Source: Dendrocalamus latiflorus (lineage: Eukaryota; Streptophyta; Magnoliopsida; Poales; Poaceae). From it: a stretch of DNA of 64,000 nucleotides. The position numbers and the translations under genes are program-made. The stretch lies in NCBI GenBank assembly GCA_017311315.1, contig CM029645.1, positions 26,809,627-26,873,626 on the forward strand. Reading direction: 5' to 3'. Every line of letters starts with the position of its first letter. Within the stretch, counting starts at the first letter, position 1. The notes beneath the pieces are model-generated. The model was given only the letters and a program-made list of their open reading frames with translations. It did not search any database and was not told the origin of the DNA. Shown here piece after piece: positions 22,681-34,691 of this stretch.

Positions 22681-23254
22681 TGTGTGTATGCTATGATTTT
22701 GGCAGAGTTCATTTTTGCACTTGTGATATGAGGTGCCTTTTGTAATTTTGACAACATAGCTCACCCCACTGTGATTTTATTTTATGTAAGCAAATTAGTA
22801 CTACATACGCTTTTAATTCTAACATAGCTCCCTTCACCGACTGCTTTTTTAATTCTAGCATTTGATGAGATAATCACCCATGTATATTGCAATTAACTAT
22901 TATGTAAATAGAGACAGACCGTTATTAGTGCGTCTATTCTAAGTAGTTACTGAACTTTTGAGAAACTATGTAAAATTGATTTCTTAACTATAGTAAATTG
23001 CACTCATGAGTTTGCTTGACCTTTTCTATTTGACCAGCTGGGTAGACCTATGCGTGCCGATGGACTAGATGGCCACGTACGCTACAGTTCAATTTGCACC
23101 CAAATATGTATGGCGCTGGATTACATGTCCAAATTCGAAGGTGGAATGGCATGTCACAATGGTTTGTAATTTTAACTAGGTTTTTAACGAGACGGGCAAG
23201 AGAGGAATGAAGATGACGACCGCCGCCACCATCGTCGCTAGCGCCTCCACCGTC
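22681..23254. other. Intergenic sequence, no gene seen
   Basis: AT-rich DNA after a (TG)n tract. No recognised features were found. Confidence 0.35.
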
Positions 23255-23450
23255 TATAGTTTCTTAGAGCTGGGCTTAGGCTGGCATAGCACTGCAGGCA
23301 CGGTGGGCTTTGGGCCGTGCCTGGGCCTGGCTGGAGGCTAGGCGGACCGGCATGGTACAACACGGCGAGGTGATTGGGCCAAGCCGGCATGACACAACAC
23401 AGCCCGAAGCACGATGGATCCAGGCGGTGCTGGCACATCATGGCCTAATG
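23255..23450. repeat. GGCCGTGCC-type repeat tract
   Basis: GC-rich irregular repeat similar in composition and motif to 22050-22340. The open frame on the minus strand is a by-product. Confidence 0.45.
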
Positions 23451-23464
23451 CTCAGCTTTAGCTA

Positions 23465-23695
23465 CTATGGCTGAGTTCTTTTCAACTTTCAATCGGCTTA
23501 TACTTATACTGTTTACATTAACTAGCTTTTAAACTATGCGTTTTTTCAAAACGGGGTCAATAGGAAGATTGTAGTAAAAAGTGTATTGAGTTCAGCTATA
23601 TCGGTCAAAATTACATACGATTATTTTTCTTTATATACTACCTTTTACGAATAGCTAGAATTATAATATTTAAACTATAAATCATAAGTCATTGG
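23465..23695. mobile_element. MITE-like element
   Basis: The left end carries GGCTGAGTTCTTTTCAACTT. The right end carries AAGTCATTGGGCTCAGC, which reverses to GCTGAGCCCAATGACTT. The interior holds GTCAATAGGAAGATTGTAGT, similar to 9043-9070, so the two belong to related families. Confidence 0.5.
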
Positions 23696-23699
23696 GCTC

Positions 23700-24360
23700 A
23701 GCTGTATCTCATCTGTGCTCTTCGCCAAAAAGTACTACGATTATCCGCATTTTGCTCTCGCTGCTCACCACCGTTGGCTTGGCTCCGGTCCGGGGACGGG
23801 GACCCGGGTCCAACCGTAGGGTTTGCCTTTGGGCTCTGTGCCTTCTTTTCTTCTTTGTCTTCTCACTTCTCATTATGATGATGTACTCGTTCTAGTAATG
23901 TTCACCTTTACCCTGTAATAATAATGATACACTGTCTCCAGAACATGTAGCTCTGCTTTTCTCACAGTGTATCCGAATAATGGCATCCCAAAAAATGCGA
24001 TGGTAGTCGAGTCATGGAGGAGTGAGTGCCATAGCAGATCACTACAGTGTCCAAATATTCCTGTGCCGATTTGCTACAGTGTCTCATTAATCTCGGACAC
24101 TAACATGGCACTGTGCCACGTAATGCAAGGGTAAATGATAGAGATGACAGAGGGAAGATGAAATGTGCGATCTAAATGCTATGTCTCTTAACTAAATTCA
24201 CATTAATTCAAAATGTATGAGTAGTTCAGAAGAGAGGTGCAGATGCTACAGAGGAAAACTCAAAGATGCTTATACTGAAGTGTTTCAGGGGAGAGGGAAC
24301 AAGGGCACACGACAGGTTAATTGCCCTGAACAACTTTGGAATTTTAGCACAAGGTTAGAT
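23700..24360. other. Intergenic sequence, no gene seen
   Basis: Short frames only; nothing was recognised. Confidence 0.35.
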
Positions 24361-24367
24361 ATAGCCA

Positions 24368-24655
24368 TGTTCAACTCGGCTTCGGCTTCTGGCTTCTGGC
24401 TTATTTTTCACTATTCATAAGTTTCGTCTTTTTCTGAACTTTTGGCTTTTTGTTGAGCTTTTTTGCCGGTTCTTTTTTTTCCCGTATTTGTTTGTATTAT
24501 ACGTAATGGGCTAACATATTTTTTTATTTTTAAATTTTTTAAAATTTAATTATGCTAAATAAGCCTCTGTCAGCTACAGTGCTTTTTTCAGCCAGCTATA
24601 GTGTTTTCAGCCATAAACCATAAGGCTTTCAGCCGAACCAATCACCACCATAATG
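24368..24655. repeat. Dispersed repeat, copy B (MITE-like)
   Basis: Second copy of the repeat at 10490-10775, in the same orientation and collinear over its full length, with scattered substitutions and small indels. Confidence 0.75.
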
Positions 24656-25628
24656 TTTTAACAAGCGTTTCGAAGTTGACCTCAACTTCGAGTTTGAGGG
24701 GGGCAGAATCTATGCAATGATGTCAGAATAAGAGCATGTGTTGCGTTTTTACCGGACAGAACCACATTGATAATACTGTCAATTATCAACTACACATAAT
24801 GTGTTATTAGTAAATCGATTTATGCAATAGTTACTACGTGACATCATCTAGCTACTTGATTGGATTTTGTTGACTTGACCAGCACTGGTTGCAGCAACTT
24901 TTCTCATCTATCTCGGAAGGAATCCTGCTATATATCGCACGCAGCGACACTCGTTTACCCAGATGCATCTCCTTGATTCTTACTGAAATCTGATCGCCTT
25001 TGTCGATAGAAAATCCATACGGTAAAAGAAGTAATATGGTTTTTTATGATCATCCAGTACCCGTGGTATCTAACTTTATCGCAACAAAATCACGCGTCCG
25101 CTTTTATCCAGCAATTTTGGTTGCCTTCAGCTCTGTTTAGAACACATGAACGATGCGAGATCGGATTATGGGGTGTTTGATTTGATGTCTAACTTTGCAA
25201 GGTTACCTTTGTGCTACTCATCTTTTATCACATGAATCAAATATTTGCTAGAATGAATGAAACTCATCTCCAATGTCCTTCACTTCCTTCTTTCTCTTTT
25301 TCTTTCTTTTTCTTTTCTTCCACCCGATCCCCCTTCTCCTGATTTCGGCCGACGCCTCCTCATTTCTTTCCCCTCACCACCGCCGACGCCTACTTCATCT
25401 CCTCCCCTTCCTCATTTCACTCGGCCCTCTCTCTCTTTCCTCCGGTCCCCCCCCCCCCCCCACACCGACGCCGCGCCGCCGCTCCTCCGCCCCAGAGTCT
25501 CGGCGCCCCCTCGAGCGTCTCCTTCACCCTCTCACGCTGCCCCTCCGACGCCTCCTCCCCATGCGCCGCCGACCCCAGCGACACCGCGCCATGCTGGCCT
25601 GCCGCCCCCGCCTGGCCGCTCGGCACCG
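24656..25628. other. Intergenic sequence with CT-rich tract
   Basis: The part from about 25270 to 25620 is very rich in CTTCC/CCTCC with a C12-like run near 25447-25460. Overlapping frames (25257-25716) are proline-rich artefacts of composition. It may belong to the same element as the inverted repeat that follows. Confidence 0.35.
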
Positions 25629-26003
25629 CTTTTGGACGTTTTTAACACTGTTGCTATCTGAAAATACCAAAAATAGCGCTGAGGAGAACAAAATTCCAAT
25701 TCTAGCACCCTGTTGACCGCACCACTTAACGGGAGTGTGACACGTGTCAATGGTGCGGTCGGGGACCGCACCACACCGGAGTGGTGCGCTCCCCGACCGC
25801 ACCACATGGTCACATCAGAGTGAGTGGTGCGGTCGGGGACCGCACCACTCAGGTGTGGTGCGCTCCCCGGCTGCACCATTGGACACGTGTCGCAACGCGG
25901 TTAAATGGTGCGGTCAGGTGGGGGCTAGAGTTGGAATTTCGTTTTCGAAGAGGCTATTTTCGGAATTTCGGGTAGCAACAGTGCCAAAAGCGTCCAAAAT
26001 TCC
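25629..26003. repeat. Foldback repeat with GTGGTGCGGTC core
   Basis: The left arm (about 25629-25741: TTTTGGACGTTTTTAACACTG, then ACAAAATTCCAATTCTAGCA) is the inverted counterpart of the right arm (about 25888-26003, whose reverse strand reads TTTTGGACGCTTTTGGCACTG, then ACGAAATTCCAACTCTAGCC). The centre holds repeated short palindromes such as GTGGTGCGGTCGGGGACCGC, in alternating orientation (25757-25920). A transcript would fold into a long hairpin. Confidence 0.8.
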
Positions 26004-26779
26004 TCTCCGATCCCCTCGTGCCTCCGCCGCTGGACCTCCGCCGCGAGGGGGTGACCGCACGGGGATTTTTCCCCACGCGTGAGGCACATGAGGCGTCGGG
26101 GGATGAGGGACGGCCCCCGTCCCACCGATTCCTGGGGCTGGTGCGGTCCCCCCGATTCTACTGTTTTGGAACCATCCCATCCCATTTCATCCCAGTGACT
26201 CAGATCCAAACACTATATTTTTGGGGATGGATCTGTCCTGTCCCCTATGATCCCAGGAACCAAACACACGCTTAAATTTTAGTCCATCTACGAAAACGAA
26301 GGCGGCGGCAGCTGACTCAACTTTTTACACCTTCAGTGGCAAGTCAAACTTCGCCTAACCTTGAAATTTCCTAACGAAATCCTCCTTCGTAACGGCTCAT
26401 TTGGAAGGTAGAAACTTTATATGAGTTTTGTACAAAAGGAGATATCCACTCTCACTGGACGTTAGATTTGGTACGAAATTGCTACGATAATCTCGAGTTC
26501 CAAACAGGGCTAGCTAACTAGCTCATGCAATGCTTTAGTATGGAGCTGCTTGCTGCAGCAGGACAAGCCACTTATCCAGTGTTGAAATTTAACTAGCCTG
26601 GCATGGCATGGGAGGTGGGGACTCGAGCATGCCTGCTTATGCTTGCAGTTTGTTGCACATCTAAAAGATCCCTAACATAACATTTGAGTTTGTTGGACCA
26701 GGCATGCATGCATTGCTGTTGCTCGATCATCCATCACCACATGCCAACCATCTCGATCTCTTGGGTCCACTCAGCCTAT

Positions 26780-27210
26780 GTAGTCAGTATGTTGATCTAT
26801 GTGATCGAAGATCAGCATGGTTGAACCAAGATGGTCGGATCTGATGTGGTCGAGATCTATGTGATCGAAACCAGCGTGATCGAACCAACATGATTGACAT
26901 TCATGTGATCGAGGACCAGCGTGATCGAACCAAGACTGTCAGAACCGACGTGGTCGAGATCTGGTGATCGAAGACCAACGTGGTCGAAGATCGGTATGGT
27001 CAAAACCATTGTGGTCGAAACCAATGTGGTCAGAGACCAGCGTGATCAGAGACCTTTGTGGTTGAACCGGACAACGTGGTCTGAGATCAGCGTGGTCGAA
27101 GACCTGTGTGGTCTATCCGGACAGCGTGGTCAGAGACCTATATGGTCGAACCAAACAATGTGATCGGAGACCTGAGTGTTCGAATCATCCGACGTGGTCG
27201 AGGACCAGGG
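26780..27210. repeat. Degenerate GTGGTCGAAGACC repeat array
   Basis: Short units of the type ACCAACGTGGTCGAAG recur with spacing mostly about 15-25 bp and much divergence. The array leads into an LTR-like sequence and may be the spacer part of the same element. Confidence 0.6.
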
Positions 27211-28346
27211 CAGTCAATGATCGGAAGTTTCGGCTCTATGTGAGCTTTCGACCAGCGAGCGGTACTACCGGCTCTGTGTGAGCGGTACTTCCGATTTGTG
27301 AAACAACTGGTTTGTGTAGCGGTACATTTTTTCCCAGAGAGACATCTTCTTGGAGTCTTCTCGCCCCTAAGAAAATCGGTAGTTCCGCTTGAGTGGCGCG
27401 GTACTTCCGATGATCGGTAGTACTGCCCTTTAGTCGTCAGAACTACCAAATTCGCTGATAATGGCTAGTTTTCTGACCGTTACGAAGGGGAGCGAAAGTA
27501 CTGGACCTTTGCCTGCGGTACTTTTAGAAATCCTGTTTTCTCAGGGGTTTTGCTTGCAATGGCTAGTTTTTTGGTGTGAGTATGTATACCCCCTTGCGGC
27601 CGGTTGGGGTATGACCTTTGGCACTACATTTCACTTTCTTGAGCTAGTATGAAGTACTCCTTTGAATTATATATGTGTTGCACCCTGTGAGCATGGATAA
27701 AGGCTTTAGATTGCATGTGTTGCATCTAGAGGTGGATTGCGTATCCACTCGAGCTTGTGCATTCGTTGCACGTGGTAAGAGTCAACTGAAGGGTTTGACT
27801 TATTACTCTTGGAATTTGACTTATTACTCTTGGAATTTGTCGACTCCTAGACGGCGTTGCAGGCGTCGTGCGTTGTGATCTTCTCAAGAAGCTTGTGAGA
27901 AGGCCCGACGAATTATGAGTGGTGTGGTGCTCGCTATCTCCGGTGTGGAGGAAGAGCATCCTTAGTGGATTGAGGTGTTTCGGTTTAATTCGTGAAGCCG
28001 GTCCAATTCGTTTAGGCTAACTTCAATGTGGACTAGGAGAGACCGATAAGTCTCCGAACACCACACTAAAAAGTAACCATGTCAATTGTGGTTTATTTTC
28101 TTATACTCAATTTACATTCAAACAATTTATATTCGTAGAATTAAATTGATTGGTTGTTATTCTAGAATTGCAAACCTTGACATATGTGAACTTAATTGAT
28201 TTAGGCTTTATTTGTGTTAAACCAATTTGAGCTAAGCTTTCGTATTATATACTTAGTTTAGACAAATAGAACTTGATATTAATTGCAAGGGGGAAATTTT
28301 TAGACCGCCTATTCACTCCCCTTTAGTCGACCTCCTCAATCTTACA
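27211..28346 (+). mobile_element. LTR-like sequence ending at a Copia-type LTR/PBS border
   Basis: The terminal part (AATTGCAAGGGGGAAATTTTT, AGACCGCCTATTCACTCCCC, TAGTCGACCTCCTCAATCTT) is the familiar 3' edge of Copia LTRs in grasses, but the primer-binding site expected next is absent, so the element is truncated or is a solo LTR. The interior holds GAGCGGTACTTCCG-type repeats. The left border is not defined. Confidence 0.55.
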
Positions 28347-28349
28347 AGC

Positions 28350-30142
28350 GATAACCCTAATGCTCGCCCTATCACATGCAAATGGGTGTACAAAATTAAG
28401 ACCCAGTTTGATGGTACTATCGAGCGCTACAAGGCTCATCTTGTGGCTCGTAGTTTCCAGTAGGAGTACAGCCATGATTACAATGAAACTTTTCCCCTAT
28501 TGCCCATATGACTGCTATTCATACTCTTCCTGTTGTTTCTTCTATTCATCGATGGTCTATCAGCTCGATGTTAAGAATGCATTTCTTAATGGTGTTATAC
28601 ATGAGGAAGTTTACATGCAACCACCACTTGGGTATTCTGTTCCATATGAGCATGTCTGTTGTCTTCATCGTGCTCTTTATGGCCTCAAATAGACTCTTCG
28701 TGCCTAGTTTGCGCATTTTATCGTAGTGATTACCATTGTTGGTTTCACTATTAGTTCTCATGATCCTACTCTTTTTGTCCATATTTCACCTCGGGGCAGG
28801 ATATTGCTTCTTCTGTATGTGGATGATATGCTCATTACTTGCGATGATTCCTCGTTCATCACGTATGTGAAGAAGCATCTCAGTGAGTAGTTTCTGATGA
28901 CTGATCTTGGTACTCTTTCATACTTTCGTGGGATTGAGGTCACTTCCATGTCTGAGGGCTACTACCTCTCTCAACAAAAGTATGTCCAGGATCTTCTTGA
29001 TCGCTCTGATCTGACTGACACTCACACTGCTGAAGCTCCCATAGAGCTATCCCTTCAGCTTCGTGCCACTGATAATGATCTTCGCGAGGATCATACTCGT
29101 TATCACCATCTTGTTGGGAGTCTGGTGTATCTTGTGAATACTCATCCTGATATTGCTTATACTATTCATATCTTGAGTCAATTCATAGATTGTCCTACCC
29201 ACCTTCACTACAGTCACATTTTTCATGTTCTTTGCTAAGAGCATGGTCGTTTATTTTTTGTTAGCTCCAACTCTCTATAGCTTCAGGCATACTCTGATAC
29301 GACCTGAGCTAATGATCCTTCTAGTCATCGTTCTCTTTCTGCTTACTGTATTTTTCTTGACTCCTCCCTGATTACCTGGAAGACAAAGGAGCAGAATGCA
29401 ATTTCTCGTTCGAGTGCTGAACCTGAGTTGAGAGCTATGGCCACAGTGACAAAAGAGGTTATTTGGTTGAGGTAGCTACTTGCAGATCTTGACGTGCCTG
29501 TGATGGGACCTACGACTTTTTTTTTGTCTAATAGTACATGTGTTATCAGTATTGTCTGTAACTCAACGAAGCATTAACTCACTAAGCACATGGTGTGGAT
29601 GCTTGATACACTCGCTCACAGGTGCAAGAGAGAGTGCTTGCTCTACAATTTGTAGCCTCATATTTACATATTGCTAACTTCTTCGCGAAGCCACGTACTA
29701 GGGTGCAACATTTGTATTTTCTCTCTAAACTCAGTGTGTGTAATTTATCATGTGTTTAAAGGGGTGTAAGAGTAGACATATTTCTTTTAGGGAAATTTTA
29801 CCATCCTTGAGGGGGAAGAGGTACCAAATTTGAGCCGTTGATCACACTGATTGAACGGCTGAGATTTGGCAGTACCTAGTGGTACCGGACGCGAGGTACC
29901 AAGAGGTACAAGGTACCAAGAGGTACCAAATTTTGAGCCGTTGATCACACTGATTGAACGGCTGGATCTAATTTGGTACCTCTTGGTACCTTGTACCTCT
30001 TGGTACCTCCTCAAGGATAGGAAAACTGCTCTTTCTTTTATGTTTACGTGTAAGTGTAGGATTGTCTTTGCATATGGTCACTTGTACTCTTTATATATAA
30101 TGTCTATTAAATCTCATAAATATATACATAATATTCGTAACA
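28350..30142 (+). mobile_element. 5'-truncated Copia element (RT-RNase H-3' LTR)
   Basis: Broken frames give RT fragments CKWVYKIKTQFDGTIERYKA and YQLDVKNAFLNGVIHEEVYM, the segment LLLYVDDMLI (28803-28832), and FRGIEVTSMSEGYYLSQQKY followed by QDLLDRSDLTDTHTAE. RNase H-like remnants run to about 29490. The 3' LTR starts TGTAAGAGTAGACATA at 29765 and ends ATATTCGTAACA at 30142; it matches the LTRs of the Copia copy at 44500-47751 apart from an inserted MITE. Stops and frameshifts make it non-functional. Gag and integrase are missing. Confidence 0.85.
29790..30031. mobile_element. Mutator-type MITE inserted in a Copia LTR
   Basis: TTTCTTTTA flanks both sides (29781-29789 and 30032-30040), a 9-bp target duplication. 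The TIRs are GGGAAATTTTACCATCCTTG and, reversed from the right end, GAGCAGTTTTCCTATCCTTG. Inside are two direct copies of GAGCCGTTGATCACACTGAT and inverted GGTACCAAGAGGTACC blocks. It is absent from the sister LTRs at 44500 and 47627, so it is a clean insertion. Confidence 0.88.
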
Positions 30143-31300
30143 TTAAGGAGGGTAAAAACTCTCTTCTTTCCAACATCTCTTGGTGTCGACCAGGGAAGTG
30201 CTTGGTTGGCAGGAATTGCACAGGATTGACGTTGCAATCCTACCGAAATGCAAAGGAGATGAATCATTTTTGAAAAGGTGTTTGGATGCCTCATAGGAAT
30301 TTTACATAAATTCGAAGGGAGAATATGTTTATACAAGATGCAGAGGATATTTTCCTTGAGATCTAACCTCATGTCACAGTTTCTCCAAAATTTCTACAGA
30401 TCAAATCATTCCTGAGGCTCATTCCTTTGTTTCAAATTCCTCAAAAAGTCTAGGTTCAAAATTGGGCCTTACGTGAAGCTACCGTCGTCTGCATCCTGAA
30501 TTGTCACTCGGCCTTTGTTGCCCCGAGTCCAACTAATTTCTAATTGTGATACTTTCACGGCATCACTTATCCTTATCAAAATGCCCTGTATCTCCCTGAA
30601 CCCCAGTCGACCCGCAGATTAGGCGATAGCCAAGAGGAACTACGACACACATTCTAATGCAGATCTACGACTGACCTACCTGAAGGTGCCAGCCTAATTT
30701 GAGGGGACATGATGTACAAAACTGAGAGAAAAAAATCTTGTAATGCAAGCTACGATTTCGATCTCAGTCCTCTATCTTCCGTTAGGATCGCTGCGATGCA
30801 AGAACGCCGAGCTATCCCAGACGAGTGCACCAAAACTGCAGCGTGTAAGGTGCCACCAGCGCTCCTTGACACTGTAAAAAAATACAGTAGGGTAGCTAGC
30901 TGCTGCTGCTGCTTCCCAGTGGCACTGGCGCCAACATACAGTAGGCTAGCTAGCTAGCTGCGTTTTCCCTGCATTTCTTTGCTTTGCTGTGTCTGTGTCT
31001 GCATTGTCTTCTCCACCGGCATTCATATGCTCAATAGTGTCCCGCCTTGGCCGCTTCCCTTCCCTTCCCTTCCCTGGCACTTGTGCTCAGTTCCTTTGTA
31101 ATCTTGTCCACAATTTTCTTTTACAACCTATCAATGTAATCCAATCCAATAGTATTAGTAGCAGGGCTAGCTAGTCCGTGCAAGTGCAACCACCCCGTGA
31201 TGTATGGCATGGATATATATTATTCCTTAGGATACGAGTAGACTACATTAGCTCAGATTAAAATTTTCTACCGCGTAGAATAGAAAGTCATGCAAGTAAA
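30143..31300. other. Intergenic sequence, no gene seen
   Basis: Mixed composition with small frames only (for example 30709-30957), without recognisable domains. Confidence 0.35.
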
Positions 31301-32640
31301 AGATCATAGATAGTTACCACTAAATGCGCAGTGCAGTGGAAGTAAAATTGAAGCAATCGATTTAATAAAGAGCGCGTCGGTGTAGTGGTAGTACTCGATC
31401 GTCCTCCGGCTAATCGTCACCTCCTCGCAATCGTCCTGATCAGCGCCACAGTCGCAGTAGCGCCTCTACCGAGATCCATATGTCCAAGGATGGAACACCA
31501 TGTGTCGGCATGCTAGCACCAGCATGCACGGTAGAGGTTATAAGAGGTGGCGGCTAGGTTTTCGATGGGGTATGTTTCGGAATACCTCCCTCAGCCCCCA
31601 CACCTCTCCTTATATAGCCTCCACCTCCAATCGGATCTTTATTCGATACGAGTAGAGATCGTATCCCACTCGGAGACTAACATCCAAATCTTTATCGTTC
31701 CAGCCCATTAAGTGTGTGACCCTGTATGTTCATGTATATTTAGCTATGGGCCAAAAAACTCTTTTCCGGTTCATAAGTCAGTAGCGGTCCGTAGCAGGAC
31801 ATAACGACTCCCAAACATGCATAAAGATCATATCGGACGAACTTATATAGTGCTTATGTACTGATCCCTTTACCTCATGGTATCAGATCGAACTCAAGGT
31901 GAGAAACGTGCCATCCTATGATAGCTCGATCCTTCAGTCGAACCTGTAGTGGATTACTTAGTTGTAATTTACTCCTCAACCACATTCGACGTGGCCATAT
32001 ACTTCCTTAATCCAACCACATCTAGGAGCCCGAAGATATCTCTCATGTTATATAGAAGGGACAAATTCCATTTTGATCGCTCATATTCCTCCGTATGTTT
32101 CATAGTAAACCCGAAAGCTATCTTTATGACATACCAGTCATAGAGTAGTATTTGGTAACATCTAAGTAAATTATTACACATGTAGAAAATAATGACGATC
32201 CCAGGTCTAAGAATCCTACATACACTGTGTATGAGATTAACTATGACACTTAAGAATATAACAATTCCCACAGTGTCTCATGGTGGGTCAATCCAACGTC
32301 ATGCTCTATAACACATGTCCACATTATTGATTTGATATCCTATATCCGTGAAATATGATCATCAATCAATACATATGCTGATCTATAAATCATAATTGTC
32401 CCACATAATGATATAAGATCAGAGATAATTTAGAATAACACCAAAACATGAATAAAGAGTATATCACTAACAACTACTAGCTCAATGAACATCTCTTCTG
32501 TTGATTGAGCGAACTTCGTATGTAGTAACAAGCACACACATAATCCGTACACAGTATATGTTTGAACAAGATTGTGAGTGTCAACTCATGGTGTACGATT
32601 GTATTCCGGAGCACTGCTGATAGGTGGAACAGCTTTACTC
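31301..32640 (+). repeat. Possible LTR-retrotransposon fragment
   Basis: A TATA-like CTCCTTATATAGCC (about 31607) lies in a GC-moderate block. TGGTATCAGATCGAACTC at about 31879-31896 resembles a tRNA-Met primer-binding site following an LTR end (ACCTCA). The downstream 700 bp is AT-rich and non-coding. No second LTR is present. Confidence 0.35.
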
Positions 32641-33137
32641 CAGCTACACTACTGCGTTCTGGGTTTTATCTGTCTGCATCCTCTTGACTGCGGACTGCTG
32701 AATGCTTGTTGATGGCTGTGGAACCAGCTACAGGCATGGAACAGCATTAAAAACTCTACAGCCTGCGATCTACAAATGCCCTGAAAACATTTCACCAAAC
32801 GCAAGTAATGCACAGTACTATGCTTCAGGCTTTAATATACTCCTCCATAGTACTCCAGCCTTTTTTTAAGGGAGCTTCAGGCTTTAACAGTCAGTCATGT
32901 ATACCCAGGTCAGGTGGTCAGGTATCACCACTTCAATCCTGCATCTGTACCACCACCAACTGCATGCGTCCAGTGAATTTCTATGCGAAGCTGGAAACCC
33001 CTCCGAAACTGCTTTTACCTAGCGGCAGCAATTTACTCCTCCTAGTAGCTAAAATTTCTGACAAATTAAAAATTGTTACAACAATGTCTACTCTACTTCA
33101 TCTACGTGTGCATGTTATCAATCTATCAGATGGATTA

Positions 33138-33880
33138 TGTAACAACCCAAATTTGGCTTAAAATAAAACTTGCATAATTTTCATAGGTTTCAAAATATTT
33201 TGTGGCATTTTCAAAATTTTCCCAAAGCCTTGCTTGAGTTTAAGCCTCTTAAAATAATTTCCTTGGACTAAAAATCAAGTCCGAAAATTTTAAAAGGTTA
33301 TTTGTGTGCTAATCAAATTTCCAAAATTTTTGTGTGCAAAAGCCCTTCTAAATATTCAAATTTCAAATTCAAAACCAAAATTAAATCTCAAATAAAAAAT
33401 TAAACCTTTTTCTTTTCCCTTTCTTCCCTTTGAGCCGAAACCCAGCCACCGGCCCAACCCTTTTCTTCTTCCTCTTCCCCGCCACGACCCAATCTAGCCG
33501 ACGCGCCCGTTCGCTCACTCACGCGCCGCATCCCAACTCTCCCTGCTCTCTATCGGAGATGCCGCCATGTGGACCTTGGCCCCACATGTCAACATGAAGA
33601 GAAGCATTGTGTTTCTTCTCCACACTCTTCTCTCTCTTGCTCGCTTGTGTTGCTGTACGTGCGCACTAGAGCCATGCTAACCCTGCTATCTCGAGCCTTG
33701 CGCCGCCATGAACTCGCCATGAACACAACAGGATGACATGGTCGCATGGACCTTCATCTTCTGTTCCTGTGCAGATGCCATCCATCTGCCGTTCTCCCTC
33801 ACCATATTTTCCACATGTACGTGTGAAAAAAAATGTCTCAAGATTGATGCAAATTTTCAAAATTTAAACCACCATCCCAT
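33138..33880 (+). mobile_element. Gypsy-type LTR-like sequence
   Basis: It begins TGTAACAACCCAAATTTGGC, a start typical of grass Gypsy LTRs, followed by long AATTTTC/AAAATTT-rich sequence and then a C-rich GAGCCGAAACCCAGCCACCG section. No partner LTR or coding region is adjacent, so it is a solo or truncated LTR. The right border is unclear. Confidence 0.55.
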
Positions 33881-34022
33881 TTTCTAATCATTGCCGTACA
33901 TTTTACAGGAGCACTTTGCAGGGCTAAGATGGTATACACACCCACACATACGTATTGCATATGGTTTTGTATTTTTATTCGGTTCTTCTTTTTTACGCTC
34001 CTTTTTGTGCCGTGCCGTCATG

Positions 34023-34249
34023 GAGTTTTTTGCTATTATAGTACCCTCTAAGTTAGGCTTCGACAAAACGGTATCTACGTCGTGGGCTTCTCTAAAATAG
34101 TACTCTTGTATCTAAGACTTCTCTCAAATAGTATTCTTAGGGATTTGAACTAATTTTCATTTAATTTTTGAATTTTAACTCCTTCATATGACTAAACTGC
34201 CACTGCTCATTTTGTTTCTTCCAGTTCCAGTGTCAAGCACGGCATCTCC
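34023..34249 (+). repeat. Left terminal inverted repeat of the Pack-MULE
   Basis: It contains GTCGTGGGCTTCTCTAAAAT, ATTTTTGAATTTTAACTCCT and TTTGTTTCTTCCAGTTCCAG and ends in GTCAAGCACGGCATCTCC. The last bases already encode the ABCB peptide VKHGIS, so captured gene sequence is part of the TIR. Confidence 0.9.
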
Positions 34250-34347
34250 GACTTCTGCAAGACCATCCGCGTCTTCATGGTGCTCATGGTCTCCGCCAAC
34301 GGCGCCGCCGAGACGCTGACGCTGGCGCCCGACTTCATCAAGGGCGG
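34229..34347 (+). pseudogene. Captured ABCB (P-glycoprotein-like) exon fragment
   Basis: The plus strand encodes VKHGISDFCKTIRVFMVLMV followed by SANGAAETLTLAPDFIKGG. I recognise this as the membrane-domain stretch of plant ABCB1/PGP-type auxin transporters, just before the nucleotide-binding domain. It then runs into unrelated codons and a TGA at 34354-34356. It starts at a TTTCTTCCAG-type splice-acceptor sequence. About 40 residues of a protein of well over 1000 are present, so it is a capture fragment. Confidence 0.85.
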
Positions 34348-34691
34348 AACAAAATGAACAGGGGCGCTGGTTCCAGTGTCAAGCAGGAACTGAAAGAAGA
34401 AATTCAGAGCCCTGCGTTACAAAATGCTAAGGAAAGAAGCTAGAGGAATGAACTCCCTAGAATTATAATTTCCAAGAGTGAACTTAAAGCTGGGAAACTG
34501 CAGAAGGTCGTAAACAAAATTGACACGAAAAATTCCAAGAGCTGAACAAAAGCACACAGACTAAGCAAAGGGAAGCGAAAAAGAACTCTTACGAAAAGAT
34601 TAGTAGTTCTGCCGATTTTTTTTTCGGTTCTTGGGTTTTAGCTGCATTGATTATTCCTGGGCTAATTGATCGATTCTAGCACACGACTCAT

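Noticed and set aside
25257..25716. Proline-rich frames of 134 and 147 codons
   Set aside because: They result from a CT-rich tract, overlap in two frames and run into the foldback repeat.
32808..33161. Frame of 117 codons
   Set aside because: It runs into a Gypsy-type LTR start at 33138 and has no recognisable domain.
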